From the NCBI GenBank assembly GCA_002495025.1, contig DADP01000037.1:9743-40985 (forward strand): a DNA stretch of 31,243 nt. Direction: 5' to 3'. The translations under genes were made by a program, and so were the position numbers. The notes below the pieces were generated by a model. The model was not told the DNA's origin. It did no database searches and was given only the letters and a program-made list of their open reading frames with translations. Origin of the DNA: Desulfurococcaceae archaeon UBA285 (GTDB lineage: Archaea; Thermoproteota; Thermoprotei_A; Sulfolobales; Desulfurococcaceae). The stretch's first letter is position 1, and each line of letters starts with the position of its first letter. Positions 23,305 to 30,260 of this stretch are shown piece by piece.

Positions 23305-23394
23305 TTCCCTAATCCATAAACCAGTATATACTTCAATTATCTCTTCTAAATCCTCTAGTTGAACTCGCATATAGGTATTTATAGCGTATATTGC

Positions 23395-23474
23395 TACGTG
23401 TCAATTATAGTCTCTTATTCTATAATGTAATGTTTTCTTGATTGACTATTCTTGACACGTGTAAAATATTTAAA
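23395..23474 (+). promoter_or_regulatory. Promoter and inverted-repeat operator of the DUF438-hemerythrin operon
   Basis: TACGTGTCAA (23395-23404) and TTGACACGTGTA (23452-23463) are inverted copies about 56 bp apart. The right copy contains the palindrome ACACGTGT and sits directly before the TATA-like AATATTTAAA (23465-23474). A further TTGAC (23442-23446) repeats 10 bp upstream of the right copy. A regulator bound at both sites could loop or block the promoter; the HTH protein of the same operon is the obvious candidate. Confidence 0.45.
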
Positions 23475-23508
23475 GGGGATTTAGAATAGTAGTAATACGG
23501 TGAGACAC

Positions 23509-24834
23509 ATGTCAAAAAATGATTTAGAAGTTAAAAAAGAAGCATTGAAGAACCTATTAAAAGCAATTCATGGAGGCATTCATCCAAACGAGTTAAAAGC
23601 GGAATTTAGAGAAATACTAGCCAAGACTTCACCAATAGATATAGTAATGATCGAGCAAGAACTCGTTAAAGAAGGCGTTCCAATAAGCGATATATTAAAA
23701 CTGTGTGATTTACACGTTGAGTTGTTTAGAGAATTCCTAGCTAGTAGAGAGCTCTTAAACGTGCCGAGAGGCCACCCAATAGACTTGTTAATGAAGGAAA
23801 ACGAGTGGATACTTAAACAAGCAGAAGCACTGGGTATTTACGCTCAGGCAATACAGAGTTCTAGAGACCCAGCTGAAGCTAGACAATACATCAATACAGT
23901 TAGACTGGTTTTGATAGAGCTCAAAAAGATAAGAATACACTATAGAAAAATCCAGATGTTGATATTTCCATATCTTGAAAGAAGAGGTATTATAGCGGTA
24001 CCTAGAGTTCTATGGGGCCGCGAAGACAATGCAATAACGAAAATTAGAAGTGTTTTACAAGAACTTGAAAAACCAATAGAAACAAGTAGCCGAGAGTGGT
24101 TGTCGAGGTTATCGTCTCAACTACTAGAGTTATCTAGAGAGATCTCAGAGCTTGTATTTAGAGAAAATAAAATACTGTATCCAGCAGTCTATGCATTATT
24201 CTCGGAGGGTGAATGGGCTGCAATAGCAGAAATAGCTGATGAAATGGGCTACATCGTCGATGTTGGTGTAAGAGAGTGGAGGCCTAGTGCTAAGCCAGTT
24301 TATCCATACGAGCTTCAGGTTTCTATAACACAAGAGCAACTCGAGAAACTACCTGGAGAGTTTAGAACTATAGTTGAAAAAAGCGGATTGCAACCAGATA
24401 CCTATAGTGTTAGACGTGAGGGAGATATAGAGCTTGAAACAGGCTTTCTAACACCAGAAGAAATAGATGGGATATTTAGGTCTCTACCAATTGAAGTAAC
24501 ATATGCTGATGTAAACGATCGTGTGAGATTCTTCTCTGAGAGCGAGGTCTCAGGTGGATTTGTAAGAACTAAAACTATTCTTGGTAGAAAAATACCCTTC
24601 TGCCATCCACCTAGACTAGAAAACTATGTAATGCGAAATGTAGAAGCAGTTAAAAAAGGAGAATTTAAATACCGCGAGTTCTGGACGAGACTAGGTGATA
24701 GAATTATTAGAGTATTGATTGTCCCTGTAAAGAGTAGAGATGGAAGATTACTGGGAACACTCGAAATAGTTGAAGACCTAACAGAGATTATAAACAACCC
24801 TGACGAAGTAAAAAAGAAGATAGTGGTGTTGTAG
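23509..24834 (+). CDS. DUF438-hemerythrin-PAS sensor protein
   Basis: A 441-residue three-domain protein. Residues about 10-75 are DUF438 (LKNLLKAIHGGIHPNELKAE, then SPIDIVMIEQELVKEGVPIS and LCDLHVELF). About 85-250 is a hemerythrin-like four-helix domain (GHPIDLLMKENEWILKQAEA; IRIHYRKIQMLIFPYLERRG; ISELVFRENKILYPAVYALF), with His and Glu placed as di-iron ligands. The C-terminus is a PAS domain (TYADVNDRVRFFSESE; GRKIPFCHPPRL; FKYREFWTRLGDRIIRVLIV; DGRLLGTLEIVEDLTEI). No kinase or output domain is present. Oxygen, NO or redox sensing is inferred. A GTG at 23500 is part of the SD; GGTG 23499-23502 places the start at ATG 23509. The HTH gene follows after 2 nt. Confidence 0.9.
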   Translation: MSKNDLEVKKEALKNLLKAIHGGIHPNELKAEFREILAKTSPIDIVMIEQELVKEGVPISDILKLCDLHVELFREFLASRELLNVPRGHPIDLLMKENEWILKQAEALGIYAQAIQSSRDPAEARQYINTVRLVLIELKKIRIHYRKIQMLIFPYLERRGIIAVPRVLWGREDNAITKIRSVLQELEKPIETSSREWLSRLSSQLLELSREISELVFRENKILYPAVYALFSEGEWAAIAEIADEMGYIVDVGVREWRPSAKPVYPYELQVSITQEQLEKLPGEFRTIVEKSGLQPDTYSVRREGDIELETGFLTPEEIDGIFRSLPIEVTYADVNDRVRFFSESEVSGGFVRTKTILGRKIPFCHPPRLENYVMRNVEAVKKGEFKYREFWTRLGDRIIRVLIVPVKSRDGRLLGTLEIVEDLTEIINNPDEVKKKIVVL

Positions 24835-24836
24835 AA

Positions 24837-25232
24837 TTGAAGAGTATTTTTGAATTCGCAGCGAAGCACATAGAGCCCTCATTGAAGAAAACACTTGTTC
24901 TCAAACTGCTCGAAAGAAACATTGATAAAACATATATCTCAAAATGCCTTGATATCTCTCCATCTCTAGTAACGAGATATGTAAAAGGTGAGAGGGGACT
25001 ACACGATCTATCAGTTATAAGCGAGGTCAATGAAGCACTCGAAGAACTAGCTATAAAAATAGCGGAGAGAAAGCCCTGTGGCCTCGATGTATACAAGGAG
25101 ATAGCTAGGTTAACGATCTATGTTTTATACAAGAAGTATGCTTGTGGAATCCACTATCTAGCCACACGAGACGTCAACCCTGCAACATGCAATATTTGTC
25201 AAACTCTATTCCGAGACATTTTTCTCAAGTAG
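24837..25232 (+). CDS. HTH transcription regulator with C-terminal Cys motif
   Basis: A 131-residue protein. Residues about 15-55 form a helix-turn-helix (LVLKLLERNIDKTYISKCLD then ISPSLVTRYVKGERGLHDLS), resembling the small archaeal COG2522 regulators. The C-terminal half holds several Cys residues: KPCG, YACGIHYLA and the end TCNICQTLF, which could bind a metal or Fe-S cluster or act as a thiol switch. It starts at TTG 24837, 2 nt after the stop of the sensor gene, so the two are surely co-transcribed. I infer that it reads a signal related to the hemerythrin protein and may control its own operon through the inverted repeat at 23395-23463. Confidence 0.8.
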   Translation: MKSIFEFAAKHIEPSLKKTLVLKLLERNIDKTYISKCLDISPSLVTRYVKGERGLHDLSVISEVNEALEELAIKIAERKPCGLDVYKEIARLTIYVLYKKYACGIHYLATRDVNPATCNICQTLFRDIFLK

Positions 25233-25450
25233 TTTTTACACACAATTATTGATAAGAATATTACTTAGATTATTTGGAGAGAAGAGTGATTCGACACGCC
25301 TTCTGGTCTAAAACCTATTTGCATATTGAAAGCGTGTTTCTTAATACTATACCTAACCTATTATGTAATACGAGTACGAGGCGTGGAGTTACATGGCCTC
25401 CTGAAGACTCTAGTGGTTTCTAGGACTATTAAGAAGTAGTGTTAAAGAAG

Positions 25451-25526
25451 TGCGGCGGCCGGGATTTGAACCCGGGATCTCCGGCTTGGAGGGCCGGCGT
25501 CCTAGTCCAGGCTAGACGACCGCCGC
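25451..25526 (-). tRNA. tRNA-Gly (TCC)
   Basis: On the minus strand GCGGCGG pairs with CCGCCGC, with discriminator A. The D arm is TCGTCTAGCCTGGACTAGGA, the anticodon arm CCGGC-CCTCCAA-GCCGG with anticodon TCC, and the T arm CCCGG-GTTCAAAT-CCGGG-like. No intron; CCA is not encoded. It reads GGA and probably other Gly codons. The TATA at 25554-25561 read leftward lies about 30 nt before its 5' end. Confidence 0.93.
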
Positions 25527-25553
25527 CTCCTCTCTATATCTAGTTTAGTCATG

Positions 25554-25561
25554 GTTTATAA
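25554..25561. promoter_or_regulatory. Near-symmetric TATA box shared by tRNA-Gly (-) and a C/D sRNA (+)
   Basis: GTTTATAAG reads CTTATAAAC on the other strand. Its centre is about 31 nt from the tRNA-Gly 5' end leftward and about 25 nt from the likely sRNA 5' end (near 25582) rightward. Both fit archaeal spacing, and no other TATA box is seen for either gene. Confidence 0.5.
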
Positions 25562-25586
25562 GTCTCTACTATTAGTGTCTAGTATG

Positions 25587-25643
25587 GTGATGAAAAGAGG
25601 GTCTTGTGAGTATTTCTGCGATGAAGACCGCTGGAAATACTGA
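25587..25643 (+). ncRNA. C/D box sRNA (2'-O-methylation guide), candidate 2
   Basis: C box GTGATGA (25587-25593), 12-nt guide, variant D' box GTGA (25606-25609), C' box GCGATGA (25618-25624), 15-nt guide and D box CTGA (25640-25643). Total 57 nt, normal for archaea. By the N+5 rule the D guide predicts methylation at the fifth base (U) of target UAUUUCCAGCGGUC. A TATA box lies about 25 nt before the likely 5' end. The D box ends at the base before the stop codon of the convergent nucleotidyltransferase gene. C, C' and D boxes are good; D' is the weak part. Confidence 0.72.
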
Positions 25644-26336
25644 TTAATACTTGTTTTCTTCGAGATATTTACTTGCTTCTTCAAGGTCTTTAAAGGTGTC
25701 TATTGCCTTCCAGAATACGCTAGTGTATCTCACTGCTCCTAGTACTCCATCCCGCGCCATTGCCGGGAAGGCTGTTTTCTCCAAGTCTCCTTTCTCTGGG
25801 AAGTACTTTAGAGCATTTGGTTTCATAGCGTATACTCCAGCATTAATCCAGTAGTCTTTAATCAATGGTTTTTCAATAAAGCCTTTAACCATGTCTCCAT
25901 CGAGTTCTAGAATGCCGTAGGGGCTTGGTAGAGGTATAGTAGCTATTGCAGCGAGGAGATTGCTTTTCTCGACTTTTTCTACTAGGAGTAGTGGATTGAG
26001 ATTAGTCAATATATCTCCATTTAACACGAGGAAGACGTCTTCCTTGCTCAAAATATGTTCTGCGTTTTTAATTGCACCACCTGTGCCAAGGGGTTCATCT
26101 TCGACGACATAAGTTATTCTAACTCCATATCGAGACCCGCTTCCAAAATGCTCAATTATCTTTTCTTTCTTGTAGCCAACGAGTAAAACTATTTCGTTAA
26201 AACCGTGTTTTTTAAGCCATTCAATCTGGTATTCGAGGAGTGGTTTTCCCGCCACTGGAATCATTGGTTTAGGATACTCCTCGGTGAAAGGCCTCAATCT
26301 CTTTCCAAATCCACCGGCGAGTATTGCGGCGAGCAA
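25644..26336 (-). CDS. Sugar-phosphate nucleotidyltransferase
   Basis: A 230-residue single-domain enzyme that joins a sugar 1-phosphate to a nucleotide to give an NDP-sugar. The signature LAAILAGGFGKRLRPFTEEY with YPKPMIPVAGKPLLEYQIEW is followed by EDEPLGTGGAIKNAEHIL, LVLNGDIL (metal-binding Asp), PSPYGILELDG, FIEKP and INAGVYAMKP. It resembles mannose-1-phosphate guanylyl- and glucose-1-phosphate thymidylyl-transferases; the substrate cannot be told. The longest frame runs through tRNA-Phe and is false. ATG 26348 is possible, but GGTG within it lies 6 nt before TTG 26336, which gives the family start MLAAILAGGFG. TATA-like GTATATATG lies at 26368-26376. Confidence 0.9.
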   Translation of the reverse strand: MLAAILAGGFGKRLRPFTEEYPKPMIPVAGKPLLEYQIEWLKKHGFNEIVLLVGYKKEKIIEHFGSGSRYGVRITYVVEDEPLGTGGAIKNAEHILSKEDVFLVLNGDILTNLNPLLLVEKVEKSNLLAAIATIPLPSPYGILELDGDMVKGFIEKPLIKDYWINAGVYAMKPNALKYFPEKGDLEKTAFPAMARDGVLGAVRYTSVFWKAIDTFKDLEEASKYLEENKY

Positions 26337-26476
26337 TATGACCACCATGTATAAATAGTGTATTAAAGTATATATGTGTAAAAGAAGAGTGTTTTTGCCA
26401 AGCCTACTTTGAAATATTCTCTGGCTAGCTGGGGGAAAGGATATTAAACCCCTCATAAAACTATATAATTTCAGAG

Positions 26477-26549
26477 GCCGCCGTAGCTCAGCTGGGAGAG
26501 CGCCCGGCTGAAGACCGGGATGTCCGGGGTTCAAGTCCCCGCGGCGGCA
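26477..26549 (+). tRNA. tRNA-Phe (GAA)
   Basis: GCCGCCG pairs with CGGCGGC, with discriminator A26549. The D arm is TAGCTCAGCTGGGAGAGC, the anticodon arm CCCGG-CTGAAGA-CCGGG with anticodon GAA, and the T arm CGGGG-TTCAAGT-CCCCG. No intron; CCA is not encoded. ATATTAAA at 26441-26448 is a likely TATA box, about 32 nt upstream. Confidence 0.95.
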
Positions 26550-26627
26550 TCTCTCCTTGAAAACAATCTATATGTTTATTAAATCCACTGGATTTATGTC
26601 TCATTGTAAGGATTAATGGTGTGCTTT

Positions 26628-27209
26628 ATGGCTATTAAACGAGTAGTATTAGTACCTATGACCACGCTTGGAGTAACAGAGTACATTGAGACGCTTAGAG
26701 ACGAGGTTTCAAAAACTCTCAGTGAAATAGGGCTTGGAGAACTAGACGTTCTAGTATGGCCCGATGTAGTTAAACCACCTATGAAGTGTTTTGACTGGGA
26801 TAGAGTACAATATAATGCTGGCTGTATAGCAAAATACCTACGTGATTTATTCCAGGTTATTGGAGTGGTAGAATCTAGTTTAATTATTGGAATTGGATAT
26901 TTAGACGGCTATGAATACGGCTACAACTTTGTTTTCGGCGAGGCCGTTAGAGAATACAATGTAGCAGTTGTCTTTACGAAGAGGCTGAAGCCAGAGTTTT
27001 ACGGTGAACAAGCGAGTTATGATTTATACTATGAAAGACTTGTTAAAGAAATACTACACGAGCTAGGACACTTATTGAATCTAGGACATTGTAGCAATCA
27101 TTGTGTTATGAGGTTTAGTAATAGTGTTAGAGAAGTAGATGAAAAACCCAAAACCTATTGTGACGAGTGTGGTGTTAAAGCAAGGAGTTATATATCTAGT
27201 ACGAAGTAG
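26628..27209 (+). CDS. amzA: Archaemetzincin (zinc metalloprotease)
   Basis: A 193-residue metalloprotease. The archaemetzincin signature HELGHLLNLGHCSNHCVM holds the three zinc-binding His and catalytic Glu plus the first Cys pair, and YCDECG near the C-terminus provides the second Cys pair of the family's extra zinc site. The N-terminal part has a start like VVLVPMTTLG and a strand LIIGIGYLDGYEYGYNFVFG. Substrates are unknown in the family. An ATG at 26616 is in frame, but GGTG lies 6 nt before ATG 26628, so I use 26628. The 3' end overlaps the convergent archease gene by 22 nt. Confidence 0.95.
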   Translation: MAIKRVVLVPMTTLGVTEYIETLRDEVSKTLSEIGLGELDVLVWPDVVKPPMKCFDWDRVQYNAGCIAKYLRDLFQVIGVVESSLIIGIGYLDGYEYGYNFVFGEAVREYNVAVVFTKRLKPEFYGEQASYDLYYERLVKEILHELGHLLNLGHCSNHCVMRFSNSVREVDEKPKTYCDECGVKARSYISSTK

Positions 27210-27661
27210 GCAAACCACTCACTCTCTGTTTTAAGTATTCTCATTAAACTATAAGTTGGAGATTTAACTTCTACACGTGCATCGTGTTTCTCAGGGTTGA
27301 ATTCTTCACAACGCGCTGTCGCTGTTATTGTATAGTTTAATTCGTCACCTGTTTTTCTAATAGTGAATTCCTCGATACTTATTTTTCCACATACAAGGTT
27401 TTCACTATAGTAGAGAATTAATAGTTCTTCAAGCCACTTGTAGAGAAGGCTTTCAAGGTCAAATCCCTCAGCAACCACTCTCTTTGTAATTACTCCCTCT
27501 ATTCTCCTCGTATCGGTCATTGTATCAAACAAAGCGATTCCACTATTCTCAAATAACTCGACGATATTCTTTCCACGTGCTCTAATATATACGTCTCCCG
27601 TGTGTTCTAGTGAATCGTATACTCCAGGTAGAGAGTAGATTACTTTCTCCTCGCTGGTCAT
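27188..27661 (-). CDS. Archease (RtcB/tRNA ligase cofactor)
   Basis: A 157-residue archease, the small protein that activates the RNA ligase RtcB and can modulate tRNA methylation. Family features in order: SLEHTGDVYIRARGKNIVEL near residues 17-36, LFENSGIALFDTM, LESLLYKWLEELLILY, then EEFNPEKHDARVEVKSPTYS and the C-terminal FVLDI with the metal-binding Asp. In this organism RtcB would join exons of the intron-containing tRNAs and cbf5 mRNA found in this window; rtcB itself is not here. GAGGGTG precedes ATG 27661 by 7 nt. It overlaps amzA by 22 nt, tail to tail. Confidence 0.88.
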   Translation of the reverse strand: MTSEEKVIYSLPGVYDSLEHTGDVYIRARGKNIVELFENSGIALFDTMTDTRRIEGVITKRVVAEGFDLESLLYKWLEELLILYYSENLVCGKISIEEFTIRKTGDELNYTITATARCEEFNPEKHDARVEVKSPTYSLMRILKTESEWFAYFVLDI

Positions 27662-27809
27662 TGTAAAGCACCCTCCAATAAAACACTAAGTAGCATGTGT
27701 TTAATTATTTTCTGGGTGTGACAAACATAGATTCAAAAATACCTACTTCTAGTAGTAATGTTTTTAATACCCTATCAAAGTATTTACTACCAAGATGGGG
27801 TGTCTATAA

Positions 27810-29147
27810 TTGGTTAAAAAATACGAGTTTGAATCATACTATGAATATCTATCTCCAGGATATACTCCTGACCCTGAAAACGATGTAATAGGAGTATTTA
27901 GAGTTACACCAGCACAAGGGTTTACTATTGAAGAAGTTGCTAGTGGTATTGCAGCTGAAAGCAGTACTGGTACATGGACTACTCTCTACCCATGGTATGA
28001 CGTTGAAAGAGTTAAGAGATTGAGTGGTAGAGTATACGAAATACACGATTTAGGCGACGGCTCATACCTCGTTAAAATAGCTTATCCAGTAGAATTATTT
28101 GAAGAAGGCAATATGCCAGCTTTTCTAGCAAGCATTGCTGGTAATATCTTTGGAATGAAGAGAGCGGCTGGTTTAAGACTAGAAGATATATATCTACCCA
28201 GGAAATTCCTAGAGTACTTTAAGGGACCAAGCAAGGGGTTGAAGGGCGTTAAAGAAATATTCAAGGTATATGATAGACCAATAGTTGGAACAGTGCCAAA
28301 ACCCAAAGAGGGCTATACACCAGATGAAGTAGAAAAACTAGCTTATGAACTACTCTCTGGTGGATTAGACTATATAAAAGACGATGAAAACCTCGCCAGT
28401 CCTAGTTTCTGTCGCTTCGAAGCTAGAGCAAAGGCTATTATGAAGGTAATAGACAAAGTAGAGAAGGAAACAGGTGAGAGAAAAGCCTGGTTTGCAAATA
28501 TTACTGCTGATGTAAGAGAAATGGAGAAGAGGCTTAAATTAGTAGCAGATTATGGAAACCCGTATGTCATGGTAGATGTTGTAATAACTGGTTGGTCTGC
28601 ACTAACCTATATTAGAGACAAGGCCGAGGAGTATGGTTTAGCAATACATGCACATAGAGCAATGCACGCCGCATTCACGAGGAACAAGTATCACGGTATA
28701 TCAATGTATGTCTTGGCAAAACTATATAGAATTATCGGTGTAGACCAACTACACGTTGGAACAGCTGGAGTTGGTAAACTAGAGGGAGAGAAACTAGATG
28801 TTATTAGATATGCGAGAATACTGAGAGAAGAACACTTTAAACCAGACCCAGACGACCTATTCCACCTAGAACAACCAATGTACCATATTAAACCAGCAGT
28901 ACCGGCATCCTCTGGAGGACTACACCCAGGTATACTACCACCAGTAATAGAAGCACTAGGAAAAGACATTGTAATACAAGTAGGAGGAGGTGTAATAGGT
29001 CATCCAGACGGTCCAAGAGCCGGTGCGGCAGCTGTTAGACAAGCACTAGAAGCAATAAACAAGGGTATACCACTCGAAGAATACGCTAAATCACATAGAG
29101 AACTAGCTAGAGCACTTGAAAAATGGGGGTTTACAAAGCCAATATAG
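27810..29147 (+). CDS. rbcL: Ribulose-bisphosphate carboxylase, form III
   Basis: A 445-residue large-subunit-only RubisCO of the archaeal form III, which in characterised relatives works in AMP salvage: ribulose 1,5-bisphosphate from nucleosides plus CO2 gives two 3-phosphoglycerates. Residues seen: GTVPKPKEG (161-169), the carbamate/metal motif YIKDDENL (Lys190, Asp192, Glu193), HAHRAMHAAFTR, loop 6 GTAGVGKLEGE with Lys323, and phosphate loops PASSGGLHPG and VGGGVIGHPDG. All are intact. TTG 27810 has GGGGTG 7 nt upstream. Its partners AMP phosphorylase and ribose-1,5-bisphosphate isomerase are not in the window. Its product enters the gluconeogenic steps encoded at 3-5 kb. Confidence 0.97.
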   Translation: MVKKYEFESYYEYLSPGYTPDPENDVIGVFRVTPAQGFTIEEVASGIAAESSTGTWTTLYPWYDVERVKRLSGRVYEIHDLGDGSYLVKIAYPVELFEEGNMPAFLASIAGNIFGMKRAAGLRLEDIYLPRKFLEYFKGPSKGLKGVKEIFKVYDRPIVGTVPKPKEGYTPDEVEKLAYELLSGGLDYIKDDENLASPSFCRFEARAKAIMKVIDKVEKETGERKAWFANITADVREMEKRLKLVADYGNPYVMVDVVITGWSALTYIRDKAEEYGLAIHAHRAMHAAFTRNKYHGISMYVLAKLYRIIGVDQLHVGTAGVGKLEGEKLDVIRYARILREEHFKPDPDDLFHLEQPMYHIKPAVPASSGGLHPGILPPVIEALGKDIVIQVGGGVIGHPDGPRAGAAAVRQALEAINKGIPLEEYAKSHRELARALEKWGFTKPI

Positions 29148-29157
29148 TTTTATCCTC

Positions 29158-29520
29158 TTATCTTGGAATGTACTCATCTATTTTTGGATTTAACAATCTC
29201 GCTATTTCATAGACTACTGGCAGCTTCCACCAAGTCTTCTCGAGAGACCTCAATATACCAAGTATCCAAACTACTAGTATGCCAATCCAAATAATAGTTT
29301 CTACGAGTTTTCCAATAAATGGAATAATCAAGAAAATACTCGATACTATAGATGCTCCAATTATGCATAGAAAGAATGAAATAGAGAGATATGCCCAGTA
29401 AGATGAATACTTAGAACTTGGTTTGAGAACGAGTGCGAGTATTCCACCAATTAATGGTATCAACCAGGCAATAAACGCCCATATCTTTTCATCTTCACTT
29501 ATATCGTGTGTACTCATCAC
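29158..29520 (-). CDS. Small multi-pass membrane protein (DUF4870/Tic20-like)
   Basis: A 120-residue protein with three or four hydrophobic segments: IWAFIAWLIPLIGGILALVL (about 12-31), WAYLSISFFLCIIGASIVSS (about 42-61) and IIWIGILVVWILGIL (about 75-90), after a short acidic N-terminus. This layout fits the DUF4870/Tic20-like family of small integral membrane proteins, whose function is unknown. The N-terminus is ambiguous, MMS, with two adjacent ATGs. It lies 24 nt after the 3' end of tRNA-Ser on the same strand and converges with RubisCO at 10 nt. Confidence 0.72.
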   Translation of the reverse strand: MMSTHDISEDEKIWAFIAWLIPLIGGILALVLKPSSKYSSYWAYLSISFFLCIIGASIVSSIFLIIPFIGKLVETIIWIGILVVWILGILRSLEKTWWKLPVVYEIARLLNPKIDEYIPR

Positions 29521-29544
29521 TCTACACCAGTTGTGATTTAGAAG

Positions 29545-29664
29545 CGCCGGGGGCGGGATTCGAACCCGCGCGCCCCGTTAGGGGGCAGTGGGTCTCTTGG
29601 AAACCCACGCTTACGCTGGAATGGGCCTCAAGCCCACCCCCTTAGGCCGCTCGGGCACCCCGGC
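29545..29664 (-). tRNA. tRNA-Ser (TGA), with intron
   Basis: A class II tRNA. On the minus strand GCCGGGG pairs with CCCCGGC, with discriminator G, as in archaeal serine tRNAs (leucine would have A). The variable arm GCCCC-CTAA-GGGGC is long. The T arm is GCGGG-TTCGAAT-CCCGC. The anticodon stem GTGGG/CCCAC is interrupted by a 33-nt intron; without it the loop is CTTGAGA with anticodon TGA (29628-29630). CCA is not encoded. The 5' end lies 9 nt after the stop of the small methyltransferase gene, so it may be co-transcribed with the cbf5 operon. Confidence 0.92.
29594..29626 (-). other. tRNA-Ser intron (33 nt, position 37/38)
   Basis: Exon CTTG (32-35) pairs with intron CAAG as a 4-bp helix flanked by 3-nt bulges AG|G and AG|A, a bulge-helix-bulge. 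Cleavage after the second bulge base gives the canonical junction and restores the 7-nt anticodon loop. Confidence 0.85.
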
Positions 29665-29672
29665 ACTCATTA

Positions 29673-30248
29673 TTATGGTTTTAGATATAGGAGAATATAA
29701 CCTTTTTTACTTGTTGTTTCTACGTAGCTGTATATCTTCATTGCTTCTCTGGCAAGGTATTCGCCGCCTTTTGCTAGTACGAATTGGGCGAAGCCTTCTT
29801 TGACGAGGTGTTCTCTAGCCCCTAAAACAATGTCTTCAACTACTCTCATACCCGCTGAGAGTGGTGGATTAGAGTATATTGCATTGAATAAAATGTTTTT
29901 GACTGGTTCGTATCTATCTCCTTCTAAAACAACTATTCTTTCTTCAACATTGTTTATTTTCGCGTTTTGTTTTGTTGTTTTAACTGCTAGTGGATTTATA
30001 TCTGTCATGTAGACTTTGAGTTTTGGATTTAGTTTTGCTACTACTATTCCTATTACACCGTATCCACAGCCTATGTCTAGTACTACTCCCTCGCTTGGTA
30101 TTTTTATGTTTTCTAGTAGGAGTAGTGTTCCTTCATCCACTGATGAACCAGAAAACAGACTAGAATATGATATGAATTGAAATGTACGTCCATGTATGTA
30201 GAGTGGTATAATGGTTTTTCTACCGGGTGTTTTCTTGTAGTAGTGCAT
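29673..30248 (-). CDS. RsmC-like class I SAM-dependent methyltransferase
   Basis: A 191-residue protein of the small MTS-domain (COG2813) methyltransferases. The SAM-binding loop is VVLDIGCGYGVIGIVVAKLN (about residues 54-73) with acidic MTDINPLAVK at the end of strand 2. The catalytic-loop motif YSNPPLSAG of the N/D-PP-Y/F-P type follows, then LVKEGFAQFVLAKGGEYLAR. Such enzymes methylate an exocyclic amine, often on rRNA guanine; the target here is unknown. It starts at ATG 30248, 12 nt after the cbf5 stop, with no strong SD, consistent with coupling, so it probably belongs to an RNA-modification operon. Confidence 0.88.
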   Translation of the reverse strand: MHYYKKTPGRKTIIPLYIHGRTFQFISYSSLFSGSSVDEGTLLLLENIKIPSEGVVLDIGCGYGVIGIVVAKLNPKLKVYMTDINPLAVKTTKQNAKINNVEERIVVLEGDRYEPVKNILFNAIYSNPPLSAGMRVVEDIVLGAREHLVKEGFAQFVLAKGGEYLAREAMKIYSYVETTSKKGYILLYLKP

Positions 30249-30260
30249 TTCTCGTAGCCG

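Noticed and set aside
25233..25450. Possible small gene in the gap before tRNA-Gly
   Set aside because: Short frames lack SD and protein-like composition; I see nothing definite in this gap.
26337..26534. N-terminal extension of the nucleotidyltransferase frame to 26534
   Set aside because: The extra codons run antisense through tRNA-Phe and its promoter; the family start MLAAILAGGFG and a correctly spaced SD lie at 26336.
29545..29664. tRNA-Leu reading of the class II tRNA
   Set aside because: After intron removal the anticodon is TGA and the discriminator is G, which indicates serine; leucine tRNAs in archaea have A73.
29588..29803. 71-codon plus-strand frame over tRNA-Ser
   Set aside because: Runs antisense through the tRNA and into the methyltransferase gene.
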